From Castanea sativa (Eukaryota; Streptophyta; Magnoliopsida; Fagales; Fagaceae), in the NCBI RefSeq assembly GCF_040712315.1, contig NC_134018.1:744001-808000 (forward strand): DNA of 64,000 nucleotides, read 5' to 3'. Shown here piece by piece: positions 25,569 to 34,569 of the stretch. How positions within the stretch are numbered: position 1 is the stretch's first letter; each line of letters starts with the position of its first letter. The position numbers and the translations under genes were made by a program. Below the pieces are notes generated by a model that was not told the DNA's origin, did not search any database, and saw only the letters and a list, made by a program, of their open reading frames with translations.

Positions 25569-25926
25569 TTGTTTTTCCTTTTGATATATTAGTTCCTTAA
25601 CGACATTAGGGTGTTTTTTTCCTCCAGTTGGTTACCTGAGCATGTTACATTACTGGCTCGTTTTGCTGGGGAGCCAACACCTGTAAAATCTACTGTTACA
25701 AAAGCAGTTGCAGAGTTCCGGCGGACCCATGCAGATACATGGAATGTTCAGAAAAACTCATTTACTGAAGAGCAACTTGAGGTAGCATTGCAGAAATATT
25801 ACTTCTCCAAGAACTCTAGCCTTGTGTTAAAAAAAAACTTTATATCTGTTTCCTAAAATTATTTTTCTTCTTGATTACTTGCAGGTTCTGGCTGATACAT
25901 CCTCTTCATCTTCATATTTTGCTTGA
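3835..25926 (+). CDS. PA200: proteasome activator subunit 4 (PA200/PSME4/Blm10 family)
   Basis: Large HEAT-repeat protein that caps the 20S proteasome, acts mainly in the nucleus, and stimulates ATP- and ubiquitin-independent degradation. Exons: 3835-3995, 8795-8897, 8993-9105, 9881-10003, 10872-10973, 11139-11304, 12374-12490, 12595-12662, 12761-12862, 12949-13165, 13360-13584, 13681-13808, 13892-14009, 14106-14324, 14411-14566, 14690-14766, 14863-15071, 15290-15506, 15599-15678, 15771-15888, 15981-16151, 17031-17199, 17443-17486, 17577-17619, 17694-17839, 18134-18228, 18357-19261, 20196-20477, 20567-20662, 21847-22025, 22449-22530, 23034-23158, 24075-24167, 25628-25781, 25885-25926. These total 5,445 nt, 1,814 residues plus TGA, close to the Arabidopsis protein. 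The start MHLYNAWLPPPVA, the motifs LRQRHFEAITSLVRSCRRFFP and ASWPRTPSWISLLGSD, and the end SSSSYFA are hallmarks of plant PA200. The C-terminal Y-F-A corresponds to the HbYX-like tail that docks into the 20S alpha ring, with Phe at the usual Tyr position. All introns are GT-AG except intron 31 (GC-AG). Intron 1 (4.8 kb) and intron 3 carry LINE fragments. The whole frame is open, so the gene looks functional. Confidence 0.97.
5275..5595 (+). repeat. dispersed repeat with direct terminal repeats (PA200 intron 1)
   Basis: Two related stretches of about 75 bp (beginning GATAAATTACTAATT at about 5279 and GATAAATTACCAATT at about 5504) flank a core containing CTTAATAAGTGGGGCCCAAC. The same arrangement is found at 19371-20055 in intron 27, there interrupted by another insertion. 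The family is not identified; the layout resembles a small non-autonomous LTR-like element. Confidence 0.45.
5624..6284 (+). mobile_element. 5'-truncated LINE, 3' end (RT zinc-binding domain)
   Basis: An insertion in PA200 intron 1 flanked by a perfect 15-bp target duplication ATAAACAAATGCAAG (5609-5623 and 6285-6299), ending in an A-rich tail. The frame through 5632-6194 encodes the C-terminal part of a plant L1-type ORF2: SFPWKMIWQSKAPPRVAFF, then the zf-RVT cysteine/histidine module (CSMCKRCGESVDHLLLHC). Endonuclease and RT core are missing, the normal outcome of 5' truncation. It has the same sense as the host gene but is spliced out with intron 1. Confidence 0.9.
6807..8230 (-). mobile_element. 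5'-truncated LINE (ORF2 C-terminal region), frameshifted
   Basis: A minus-strand LINE fragment in PA200 intron 1. It begins at about 8230, where translation gives a plant L1 ORF2 stretch (GWKKLYLSKGARVTLI). It continues through MANHIARLQRDFLWGG to the zf-RVT domain, and ends at a poly-T tract on the plus strand (about 6808-6820). The frame is broken near 7290: the zinc-binding part (CKRNSETVDHLFLHC onward, 7292-6918) is in another frame from the upstream part (8107-7300). An 18-nt poly-G tract (6887-6904) interrupts the 3' untranslated part. Flanks GATGTATGGGTCT and GATGTATTAGTCT may be a decayed target duplication. Not functional. Confidence 0.88.
8278..8365 (-). mobile_element. LINE 3'-end fragment
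   Basis: A poly-T run followed by AAGTAAAACTTTATT and a GTACAATGG...ACACAGG stretch. This has the layout of the 3' untranslated ends of the LINEs at 6807 and 9349, but no coding part remains. It lies in PA200 intron 1. Confidence 0.5.
9349..9668 (-). mobile_element. 5'-truncated LINE fragment (PA200 intron 3)
   Basis: A poly-T tract on the plus strand followed by GGATAAGTAATATGC, the same 3' end family as the LINE at 6807. The minus-strand frame 9656-9471 reads ISLCLMWVILKKKNHKF...GVLSFIELKTFFVRLPEW, matching the extreme C-terminus of plant L1 ORF2. No clear target duplication was found. Confidence 0.72.
10001..10466 (+). repeat. 233-bp tandem duplication including the exon 4 splice donor
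   Basis: 10001-10233 is repeated at 10234-10466 with only a few differences. The repeat starts inside the last codon of PA200 exon 4, so both copies begin TTTAG|GTCAGTG and the intron now contains a second identical 5' splice site. Use of the downstream donor would add 233 nt (not a multiple of three) with an early in-frame stop. Confidence 0.92.
11003..11048 (+). mobile_element. SINE 3'-end fragment
   Basis: GAGAATCCATAGCCAACCCC followed by an A/T-rich string, GGGATTAAGGCTTG and TTG repeats is the 3' end typical of plant Au/TS-like SINEs. Similar fragments lie at 23742-23808 (+) and 34058-34115 (-). The tRNA-like head is not recognisable. PA200 intron 5. Confidence 0.55.
11548..12230. mobile_element. 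probable non-autonomous DNA transposon (PA200 intron 6)
   Basis: The segment opens with AAGGCTTTGTTTGTTTTATTG and closes with TTTAACTATGAAATGGAGCCT, imperfect inverted ends of the GGCTCCGTTTG type common in plant MITEs. The interior has several copies of CCCATTACAGAT-like motifs and no meaningful ORF. Target duplication not resolved. Confidence 0.4.
16209..16349. mobile_element. small MITE, hAT-like ends (PA200 intron 21)
   Basis: About 140 bp bounded by TAAGTGCCTGTTTGGTAC and the inverted complement of TATGCCAAATGGGCACTAAA. Related termini flank 25107-25243 in intron 33. The GTGCC...GGCAC ends suggest a hAT-type MITE; the target duplication is not clear. Confidence 0.6.
19371..20055 (+). 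repeat. nested repeats in PA200 intron 27
   Basis: The same dispersed repeat as at 5275-5595: left arm about 19371-19440, right arm from the CTTAATAAGTGGGGCC core at about 19902 to 20050. It is split by another insertion (about 19441-19890) beginning GGCTCCGTTTGGTTGGGGG, with the counterpart TTAACCAAACAATGG near 19785. Coordinates of the inner element are approximate. Confidence 0.5.
21414..21545 (+). repeat. short tandem duplication in PA200 intron 29
   Basis: Two diverged units of about 65-70 bp containing CATTTTGG(A/G)TGCTTC and GTAGTCA(C/T)(T/C)AGTGG. No coding potential and no family recognised. Confidence 0.5.
22125..22143 (+). repeat. 19-nt poly-G tract
   Basis: Uninterrupted run of 19 G in PA200 intron 30. 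Similar runs occur at 3058, 6887, 29918 and 57981. Confidence 0.9.
23742..23808 (+). mobile_element. SINE 3'-end fragment
   Basis: TTGAGGATCCATAGCCGACC followed by GTTGGGACTAAGGCTTTG and TTG repeats, the 3' end of an Au/TS-like plant SINE, in PA200 intron 32. Confidence 0.55.
24534..24660 (+). mobile_element. tRNA-derived SINE with 12-bp target duplication
   Basis: Flanked by a perfect 12-bp direct repeat TGAAATTGGAAC (24522-24533 and 24661-24672). Inside, TAGCTGAATTGG resembles a pol III A box and GGATTTAAATCC a degenerate B box, followed by a pyrimidine-rich stretch and a short TA-rich tail. Its 127-bp length and structure fit a plant tRNA-derived SINE in PA200 intron 33. Confidence 0.8.
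25107..25243. mobile_element. small MITE related to 16209-16349
   Basis: Starts CGTGCCCATTTGGTGG and ends GTTGTACCACATGTTTTGC, imperfect inverted ends resembling the element in intron 21, with the shared interior motif AAAGTACAGCTTC. PA200 intron 33. Confidence 0.45.
25533..25560. repeat. (AT)n microsatellite
   Basis: Pure AT repeat followed by T-tracts, about 70 bp upstream of the 3' splice site before PA200 exon 34. Confidence 0.9.
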
Positions 25927-26138
25927 CCTACATTGTATTTCTAGTAAGAGCAAAGATATAGTTTGAACACAAATAGTTGAAATTATTAGCAAGAAATAAT
26001 GCCTTTTCTTGTATTTTATCATGATTTATGAAATGAGCTTTATTTACATGTCAATCATTATAATTGCTGTAAGATGTTTATTTTTAATCCTTGAAGTAGG
26101 ATTCCTGCCTTCTTTGCACTCCTGTTCTGTAACTTTTC

Positions 26139-27292
26139 TTAAACTATTGGGTTCATTAGATCATCAGATGGCAAATCCCATAAGACACAGTCTGAACTGA
26201 AAATGCTGGACCCATTTCTGATTCCTTTCCCACCCTCAGAATCCTCCCCATTTTCTTCCTCAAGTTTTTCGTGCAACCGAACTTGCTGGTCCCCTGCTGT
26301 GCATGTGCTTCCTGTACACATACTCTGGCTCCATGGTGATCTGTCCCCTTCATTGCCAAAAGATGACGGGCCATACTGATATCCAGTCATAGATGCAGGG
26401 AAAGCACTGCAGGCCCCTGCAAAATTTGCAGATGTCGCTCCAGTACTGTCCCATGGCTTGTTTGATGGTAGCATCTCAGGTTCTTGGATAGCCCTTGATA
26501 GGCCAAGCTTGATCTTCTCAATGGTATCATCCTTTTCGTCTTGTTTACTGTTAGTATAAGTGGAAGTGGTTTTCCCTAGTGCTGCATTGGGTTGTTGGAT
26601 CTGAAAGTCAATGCGCTTCTTAGTAAGGAGATGGAGCATTTCATCTTTGAAGCAGCCAAGGGCTGCTTCTGCAAGGTGAGCCACCTGTGGGGGTGCCAGT
26701 GTGGTTGCAATTTCAGCCATTAGGTGGGAGAAGGGCTTGTGGGTCACAGGATCAATTCCCATGCCTGACAGCTTCTTTTTCAGTTTTGTGTTCCAGTGAT
26801 TTTTAACGTCATTGTCTGTGCGGCCAGGCAGCTGAGCTGCAATTAGTGACCATCTGGATGCCCATGTAGGAAATAATTACTTAGTACCCAAAATATTGAG
26901 ACAAAAAAATAGGAAAAGAACTGCTTGTTCAAATTAACAAAACATTGGACTTTGAGGATAAATATAAAGTTAAAAATTGAGGTCAATTAGAATGAGATGA
27001 TTAATCATTCATGACACACTTGGTGTTCTGTTTAATCTCTTAAAATGTTTGTCAGTTCGCAAAAGAATATTGATATTCCAGTTTGAGCAAAGAGCAACAT
27101 GTAGTGTTGTACCTGTTACCAACAACAGAATGAAGCTTCACTATAGTTTGCTCTTCTGCATCAGAGAACTGGCCATGCTTAAGATCAGGACGCAGGTAAT
27201 TAGTCCACCTTAGCCTGCAACTCTTGCCGCATCTTTGAAGACCTTGTATATGAAATATAGAAGTAGCCTAAGTTATTTTGTAATTACATTTA

Positions 27293-27324
<32 letters not shown>

Positions 27325-27464
27325 CACAAACCAGCATTCTTGGGGATGAGGCGCCAGTTACGGGTGCCGTGCTGGGCAATATAGGAAGAGAGCTTGTTGT
27401 CTTCTTCAGGAGTCCACTGTCCTCTTTTCACATTGTCCTTCTCACAACATGGAATCCTACCCAT
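26139..27464 (-). CDS. MYB80: R2R3-MYB transcription factor, MYB80 (MYB103) type
   Basis: Nuclear regulator that in Arabidopsis controls tapetum function and pollen development. Exons (minus strand): 27464-27332, 27242-27113, 26853-26139, total 978 nt, 325 residues plus TAA. Exon 1 begins [22 protein letters not shown] (R2), with the Trp residues and KNAG before the intron. Exon 2 carries [20 protein letters not shown] and the start of R3 ([17 protein letters not shown]). Exon 3 completes R3 ([20 protein letters not shown]). The conserved block after R3, [19 protein letters not shown] and [19 protein letters not shown], and the C-terminal [15 protein letters not shown] are characteristic of the MYB80 clade. 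Intron positions are the standard two of R2R3-MYBs. Intron 1 contains a (CT)12 tract just inside the donor. It is convergent with PA200, whose stop lies 212 bp away. Confidence 0.94.
27300..27324. repeat. (GA)n microsatellite in MYB80 intron 1
   Basis: About 12 GA units on the plus strand, i.e. a CT tract that starts 7 nt after the MYB80 exon 1 donor site on the gene strand. The intron is only 89 bp, so repeat length directly sets intron length. Confidence 0.95.
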
Positions 27465-27611
27465 CTTTGGTTTTTTTTTTTTCCTCTCCTCCCTAATAAA
27501 AGCAAATGTGGGGTGCAAGAAATGTTTTTAATGCAATTAATGGAAAAAGGAAGGCTAGAGTAAGAGACACAAGTAAAAGAGAATTCTCTACTGCCTCTCT
27601 CTACTTAAGCT

Positions 27612-27619
27612 CTTTTATA
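27612..27619 (-). promoter_or_regulatory. putative MYB80 TATA box
   Basis: TATAAAAG on the minus strand, 148 bp upstream of the MYB80 start codon. Position and consensus fit a core promoter; the leader would be about 115 nt. Confidence 0.5.
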
Positions 27620-28340
27620 ATCTTTTTTTTATATGTTTTCAAGAAAAAGAAAGGAGCTGAAACAATATTTTTGGTTGGTTAGATATCTAATATGTGAGAG
27701 TAGTGAGACCAAAGTAGGTTTTCTTATATAAAGGAAATGGGGTTGCAATTGCATGGTGGTGTTAATTTGTGAAGGCAACAAAGAGACATCAAAGGTGCAT
27801 GATTTTATTAAAGAATTCAACGCTATTGTGCGTGTGAGAGATGGGCCGGTAGCTCACCCATAAGACACCCGGTCAACCCTTTCTCTCTCTCTCTCTCTCT
27901 CTTGTTGACTCTCTTAACTTTGTCTTGGGTTTATGCAAAAAATAAAAAGATGAAAAATATATTATTGGGTGGCTTTCTGCTTGACTCACACACAAATCCA
28001 CCTTAAAAGGTTGAACCGAGTCACCCTTCGAAGGTTGCAAGAGCGAAGGTTGTTGCACGTGGGGTTCAATGGGTCACACACACACAAATCTTCTCATTAT
28101 GTGAACCATATTTCATGTAACTAACACATTCCCTCAAGAATGGCTGGTGGCTTAACAGTTATTTACCGTTATAGTGTCCGTACAAAACATATACACGTGT
28201 GGCCTTGCTGAATAGGATTGGCCCTATCATATGATATAACACATCATTGTACTGATGTTGAGGAGTTTGTATTCTTGTACATCAATTTTAATGCAGCTCA
28301 CTATCTTACAACAAAGTGGTTCTCACTCAAAAAGTGTATG
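27620..28340 (-). other. MYB80 upstream region
   Basis: No gene. It contains a (CT)n tract at 27880-27901, short CA repeats near 28076-28085 and a CACGTG-like string near 28058 (GCACGTGG), which could be a G-box. It runs up to the LTR copy at 28346. Confidence 0.45.
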
Positions 28341-28345
28341 ACTAC

Positions 28346-29801
28346 TTTGTGAATTTTAAAGTACTCACAAGTGTACGAACCGTACCGAAATATAGTTTGA
28401 AAAAACGAGGTCGAACCCACTAAAACTTGATTGAAAGTAGGAAAATTAATTAAACCTTAATCAAATTAATCATAATTTAGTTTAATAGAAATTGGCTGTT
28501 TTGAAATCAAATAAACTAAACAAATAATTAAACTAAGCAAAGATATAATATAAAACAGTTAGGGATGTAACAATCTAGAGAAAGGAATTAAGGTTTTGAA
28601 ATCCGACTTGTTAATTCATATCAGTATATATTTACGATCATTAATTTTTCCAACTACTACATGATAATCTAGAAATTAATCTTACTACCATGGAGAATAT
28701 TATTATTAAAACTTCTAGTTAAATATCTAAAGCATGCTCTTCTTCGATTCCTAGGTATAAAATCAAATTATCAATTATATCCGTAGCAAAACAAATCACA
28801 AGAAATATCCAATTTTAAAATCAAGAAATAATAAACCAAACATTCAATTAATTAAAACAAATCCTAAATCATGAGAAAATATGATTGAACTCGTATGTAG
28901 AATCTCATCTTAGTCAATTGATGAACAATTTAAATCATTAAAGAACAATTATTGTGAGAAAAATCAAATTACATAAATATTACTGATAATCCTTAACAAG
29001 GTTTCATCCTCAATCCTAATTATAAATTTAGCTACTTATGGTTATTGAAATAAAACACAAAAATAAAAATACTAAACATTAAATTAGACAAATAAAATAG
29101 AGAAAGAAATAGTCACAATGCTATCATGGAGAAAAGCTACAGAGAAGCCACATGCAGCACTGCCTCTTGCTCCAATTTTCTGTTTTGCATTCTAGCCCTA
29201 GCACTAGCCTTCTTGAATTTTGTCCTAAAGATCCTTTAAATAGGTCAATGAATTCTATTACAAGTTGAATTCCCATTTGAAATTTTTTTTAGATTTTTAG
29301 GTTTCTCTTAACCGACAATTTTGGCTCATTTAATGTTAGAAGACTTTTGGTAAACTACAAAGTTGTATCCCTTTAAGTTAACTTTCTGGCCCAACTTGAA
29401 TCATCTCAATTCGACATCTGAGCCGAAAGTTATGCTAAAATTACTAACTGACGTACAAGCTAGAATCCTAATCTTAATTGAACTTGGATTGGGTGTAAAT
29501 TTCCTTTGATTCCTTACTCCAATTAGACTTAAAACTTAATTGGGTTAGTCTTCTTTAACTTCATCATGGTCCTTGTAAAGGTAAAGTCCATTAGCTTCCT
29601 TCTTTGCACAAATCTACTTATTTAATTTCATTCTCCCACAAAAGACATATTAACGCAATAAGATTTAATTAAGCACAAAATTGATTATTCAGCATTATTC
29701 CAAAGCCAAATATAATGCATGAATTAACTCAAAATAAGTATGATAATGCTTTCTAACAATGATATAAATATGCAAAATTAAGCTATTATCAATGCATATC
29801 A
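28346..29801 (-). mobile_element. solo-LTR-like element, copy 2 of 3
   Basis: A 1,456-bp element flanked by a perfect 5-bp duplication ACTAC (28341-28345 and 29802-29806). It is collinear with 1474-2971 from the left end (TTTGTGAATTTTAAA) to the right end (AATGCATATCA), including the CGAACC(C)GTACCGAA-type and TCGAACCCAC motifs near the left end. More diverged than copies 1 and 3 relative to each other by eye. No internal coding region. Confidence 0.75.
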
Positions 29802-29917
29802 ACTACCAAAGATGTTGAGAGTGTTTTCAGTTTTGGATCGGGATCACACTGTCTCATAAATTGCCAGTGCATAATTTTGGGCAAACTTGAAATTGTGTGA
29901 ATGGTTTGACCCAAGTA

Positions 29918-29936
29918 GGGGGGGGGGGGGGGGGGG
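29918..29936 (+). repeat. 19-nt poly-G tract
   Basis: Uninterrupted G run between LTR copy 2 and the permease gene. Non-coding. Confidence 0.9.
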
Positions 29937-30361
29937 TTGAAATTATGACCCAATTATCAACCCTGTTGATTGTTGAACCAACCCAATGTGTAGGTTCAAT
30001 TGTTGGTCAGCTTATAAAAAATTTCGTTGTTTCTAAAATTGCTTGCATCAAATCGGGGCATTACCTGCAAAGAGTTACTTCAACAAATTGAATAAAGAAT
30101 AAGTTCTTCTAATTCATATATATTGAAAAACAACAATTTACAATGTCAAGTTCCCTATAATCCTGACAATGTATTAGGCTTCTCATTTAAACTTAGAGAT
30201 GCCTACATCGTAAACAATAATCAAGTCTGATATTTTTTGTACTATTGTGAATCAATAACAATTTTTCTGCACAATTTGGGCCATCATCATCATTCTGCAT
30301 AAAATCATTAGATATATTTATATCCTCCTTTTCCATGACGAAAGGATTCAAGTGCAGTTTC

Positions 30362-33077
30362 TCAGCTCAATTTTGCAGTTATAAGTCCTTCAATTGAACC
30401 AATCATGGAAAATAATGTCACAAGCAAGCAAAACATGCTGAAAGTTCGAAGCAGGATCCACTTGGTTGACCAAGCTTCAATATTCATCTGCCTAAAGTAC
30501 ATCTCCACTGGAAAATATATCGATAAGGGCCAGAAGTTCAAGGCTCCTAGCACTCCCAAAACCTGGTTGAAGTAGGGAAACAACATTGCAATTGCAGTTG
30601 TCGACACAACATACATGCTTCGGAAACACAACCTGAGAAGGTTTATTCTTATCTCTGGGAGCAATGGCAATTTTAAAGTGTAGTTATCATTTACAAATCC
30701 ACTGCTTGGGAACTTGTCAGCAAACCATCTTTCAACATTTGCAAACAATGGCTGACTGTAAACCTGCCAACATAAACACATGTAAAAGCATAATAAATAG
30801 ATCTAACATTCTAGTACTAAAACTATGTTATAACAATGCAATATTCTGTGTTGGCTATTTTAGATATATAGTACTGTACTGCACTTTGCACTACTTCTAA
30901 TGGTAAAGAAATAGCTATCATAATCTTGGCCACTGAGAGAAACATAACAAAGGTCTATTGCTTGTAATAGCAGAGATTTAAGATGCCAACAAGAACTGGA
31001 AGATTCAAGTATGATAAATTTAGCATATAATAGGGTTACCTGATATCCTCCAAGTAGATGAAGCACGATGCAAGCATTAGCAAAATCAATGAGCCAGTAT
31101 GGTTCATAGAATCCAAACCCTGTCAAGAGGTTCCCTGGTGTATCATCCCCGAAGGCTGCATATCCAAAGCCTCCACAGCTGAGGTAGAAGAGGGTTGTAA
31201 CTACGATTGCTATTGTTGAGGCCTTCTTCATGGTCTGGTTTTCCGGTGGAGGTGACTTCAAAGTATCCTTCATGTTTTACAAAATGCATCATTTATATCA
31301 ACCTCTTTAACTCTTTTCAGTACCTGAATTGTTAAATATGTAGACCTAAAGGGTATCAAACCTGTATCTCAATCACAATGAGAGAGTATGGATAGGCAAA
31401 TGCAATGTCTCCAATAGCTTGAGCTACCAACCATATTTTATCCGCTGCACTAGAAGTTGAAATTCCTCCAATGTTGCCCTTAACATATCCATCTCCTGCA
31501 ATATTTATGACAAGAAAATTATTAGCTTTGGGAAGAAAAGTTAAAATACAGAAAGAAAGAAAGAAAAAAAAAATCACCACTAACGTAATAAGTTTATAAT
31601 CTCTTGAAATTTTCATTTTTCTTCGGGAAAAATAAAGAAAACCCCCTTGTAGTTTACTTGTAAAACATGGAAACCCCTTGAGGTTTGAGTGGTATTATTT
31701 TGTGTAAACTATTAATTGTATAACACTTTTAACTCCCTTGGGGTTTTTGATTTTAACACTAAACCCTCCTGTGATATTGTTTTATGTGAAAATGTAGTTT
31801 TAAAAATGGACATGTATTATCACATGAGCAGTTCATTTATTTTTACAGATATTTAATGGGTTCACAAATGAAACAATACCATGGAGACTTAAGTGTCGCA
31901 CTCAAAACTTCGGGAGGGTTATGTGTTTTACAAAGAAACCACATGGGGTTTTGTGTACCTTTCCCATTTTCTTTTTCAATGTATAAGCCTATGGCTTGAG
32001 CTAGCATACCTACAACTTTTGCGAAGCCAAGTCCCAATCCAATGAAAGAATAAGTGAAGGACATGATTGCAGCAAAAATAGATAGCCATTCTATATTGTG
32101 AAAGTCTGGTGTCTGAGATAGTACAATTTGGGCAACTCCAAAAAGTAACATGTAAGAGGTATCTCCAAAACTACACGCGGCCTCGTGCCCTTCTTTGTGG
32201 TAACAGTTTGATTTCTGGATTGCTCTGCATCCATAGGGAGAAAAAATAGTGCTGAATGGAAAATGTTTGACCATGTAAAATCATAGAAGTGCGAATTCTG
32301 TTATTCTTTTGGTGACACTAACAACAATACTACTACAAAACCAATATTTTTTGTTTTCCTTATATAGTCCCCTCTAGAATTTAATTGACCCAAATTACAA
32401 AATTTAGCAACAAAAACTCTTATAATGCATCTCTAAAATAATAAATGGCAACCATTCTTGAAAAGCTGAAGTTGGAACCAAAATCACTCCACTCTAGAAT
32501 CGTGTTGGTGGTGAGAGGATGAGCATATAACAAACCTCATGCTGATAGCAGATGTAATTGTATAGGCAATGCCTGTCCCAAATAAGCTTATGTGCACAAA
32601 GAAGCCGCACACCCATGCATTCCTTTTTCCTGCAATCCATTATAAGCATTAGCTATAATCCAACTTAGTTATTTTACATCAAATGAGGAAAGAAAACCTT
32701 TTTTTTTTTTTCTGAAAAGATGATTAGGCATTTTCTTCAAAACAAGCTGATCTTCTACCACATAAGTTTACAAAAGTTATAATAAATTGCTACTTAGCGT
32801 TTGGTTCTTTATTAAGACAGCCCCACAACCTTTACCATTTATGAAAAGGTCAATATCACACTTACTAGTTATTAGGAGGTGACTTGCATGACACAATCAA
32901 ACTAGTGTCAGCCTGATATAAACACACACACACACACACCACCCCATAGGACCCACTACATGCGACTTGAACATAATGATTTTCAAAGTTAATGGCTCCT
33001 AGATTTTTCTTTGTTGAAGAGATCCACACGTTTTAATTTGCATTATATTTTAATCAAGCCCCTCTTTCTTTTTCCAA

Positions 33078-33134
<57 letters not shown>

Positions 33135-34506
33135 TTTTTATGCACAACTAACATTGAATTCGGTAGGTGAGATATCTAAAATGACTTATATCTTGTACAA
33201 TAGAATAGACAGCATAATTCAAATCCTATTAGAAGGGTAGATGGACTCCCTCCATTCTCTAACAACAATCTTGAATTCTTGCTTTCAATTTTTCTGTTGG
33301 TTAGTAGTACCCTCTCTATTGGTCCAACTTCTCTTCAACTATTGGCACAAAGAAACATGAATCACTTATTTTCTGTTGTGCTCTTAATGATCCAATGAAT
33401 ACCTTGTCATATAAAAAAATAAAAGTTGTAGCTTCCATATGAAATTTCCGACTCAAACTATCTTAAACGATGTTATTTACTTATATAAGATATTTGGTTA
33501 AAGCTAATTAACTAATGAATCTTTTACTTTATCAGAAAAAAAAAAGTCATTTGATGGGTATTACTATTATCAATTCAATCATGGGAAATCAAAAGTAAAG
33601 TAGCTAGCTGCTTATGTTACCTAAATTCATGTCAACAGCTTCAAGATAGGACCTATTTCTACCGGGTCCATATTCAGGATCAGGAGATCGATAGCAGTTG
33701 CAGAGAAGGAATGTAGCAACAACAGTGACTCCAGCAAAGAATAACATGGCCAAAGGACCTGCAATCCACCCAAGCTGTGCCATACTCCATGCTAGTGATA
33801 GCACTCCTGATCCTATCACCCCAGTTATTATATGTGCTATTGCAGTCCATAGATTCCCTTCACAATCCAAATATTCAATATTAAAAAAAAAAAATCACCC
33901 TTCAAGAAAAAAATGAACTTCAATATTGAAAAAAATATCATACTCCTAATAATAAAGAAAAGCAACTCAAATCTATTAGAATAATGGAAAATAATGCAAC
34001 TATGCACCCATCCTTTATTCTTATTGTTTAGAGAATATGGTAAGATAAAACAACATCGATGAAGCCTTACTCCCAAAATTTTGGGTTTTGGAATTGGCTA
34101 TAGATCCTCGATAAACTAGTCAAAGTTGGCCACATCTAGTTAAGATGCACCAGAGGGGCCTAATTTTTGTGACATTTGTGCCCATCTCATTCTCTATTTC
34201 TCTAATTATTCAATGGAACATGAAAACTACGTTGGCACATAAGAAAATAGACAGGAAAAAAAAAAAAATTGAACTTGCAACTTCTGGGAATTCTGATAAT
34301 CCTAAAAAGCAGAAAACAGAGAAGTTAAGGCCCTTGAACCTTTATTCTTTCAAAACTATTTCTAATCACCAACATAGAAAATAAAACAAATAAGAGAAGG
34401 ATGAACTGAAAAGTGAAATCAAACCAGTTCTCTTGAGAGGACGCTCAGCTGCATGAGTTTGCAACAAAGGGGTCTGAATCTGATTATCTGTATCTTCTTG
34501 TCCCAT
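30362..34506 (-). CDS. AAP7: amino acid permease, AAP7-like (AAAP family)
   Basis: Plasma-membrane H+/amino acid symporter of the AAP group. Exons (minus strand): 34506-34425, 33857-33621, 32629-32536, 32224-32010, 31495-31362, 31267-31040, 30763-30362. Total 1,392 nt, 463 residues plus stop, a normal AAP length. Exon 1 gives MGQEDTDNQIQTPLLQTHAA. Exon 2 gives the invariant first transmembrane block AHIITGVIGSGVLSLAWSMA and LLCNCYRSPDPEYGPG. Exon 4 gives KSNCYHKEGH...SQTPDFHNIEWLSI. Exon 5 has the AIGDIAFAYPYSLIVIEIQ motif and exon 6 DTLKSPPPENQTMKKAS, FGYAAFGDDTPGNLLTGFGF and YEPYWLIDFANACIVLHL. Exon 7 ends GSIEGLITAKLS. About ten to eleven membrane segments are evident. The short C-terminus, the NIGGI loop and the YSQPLFANVE motif place it with AAP7 rather than AAP1-6, though orthology needs a tree. 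Introns hold a MITE and (CA)n/(AT)n microsatellites. The frame is intact. Confidence 0.93.
31625..31968. mobile_element. MULE-like MITE in AAP7 intron 4
   Basis: About 340 bp bounded by GGGAAAAATAAAGAAAACCC and the inverted counterpart GGGAAAGGTACACAAAACCC. The inverted ends extend over roughly 50 bp with mismatches (TTGTAAAACA shared). Flanks are T-rich (ATTTTTCTTC and ATTTTCTTTT), compatible with a 9-bp Mutator-type target duplication but low in complexity. The right end lies only about 40 bp from the exon 4 donor. Confidence 0.7.
33081..33132. repeat. (AT)26 microsatellite, AAP7 intron 2
   Basis: Pure AT run of 52 nt in the 991-bp second intron. A (CA)n tract at 32922-32939 lies in the same intron. 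Confidence 0.95.
34058..34115 (-). mobile_element. SINE 3'-end fragment (AAP7 intron 1)
   Basis: Reverse-oriented GCCTTACTCCC, a run of A/T, GGCTATAGATCCTC: the complement of the GGATC(T)ATAGCC...GGG...TAAGGC 3' end seen at 11003 and 23742. Confidence 0.5.
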
Positions 34507-34561
34507 GGCCTTTAAACAACAAATGCTCACTTTTGTGAAGAACCCACCAGAAAAGTAATTT

Positions 34562-34569
34562 CATTTATA
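34562..34569 (-). promoter_or_regulatory. putative AAP7 TATA box
   Basis: TATAAATG on the minus strand about 56 bp before the AAP7 start codon. The same string context (TATAAATT, followed upstream by CAGCTATAAAT-type sequence) is conserved in the duplicate at about 44118-44125, which supports a functional past. Confidence 0.45.
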
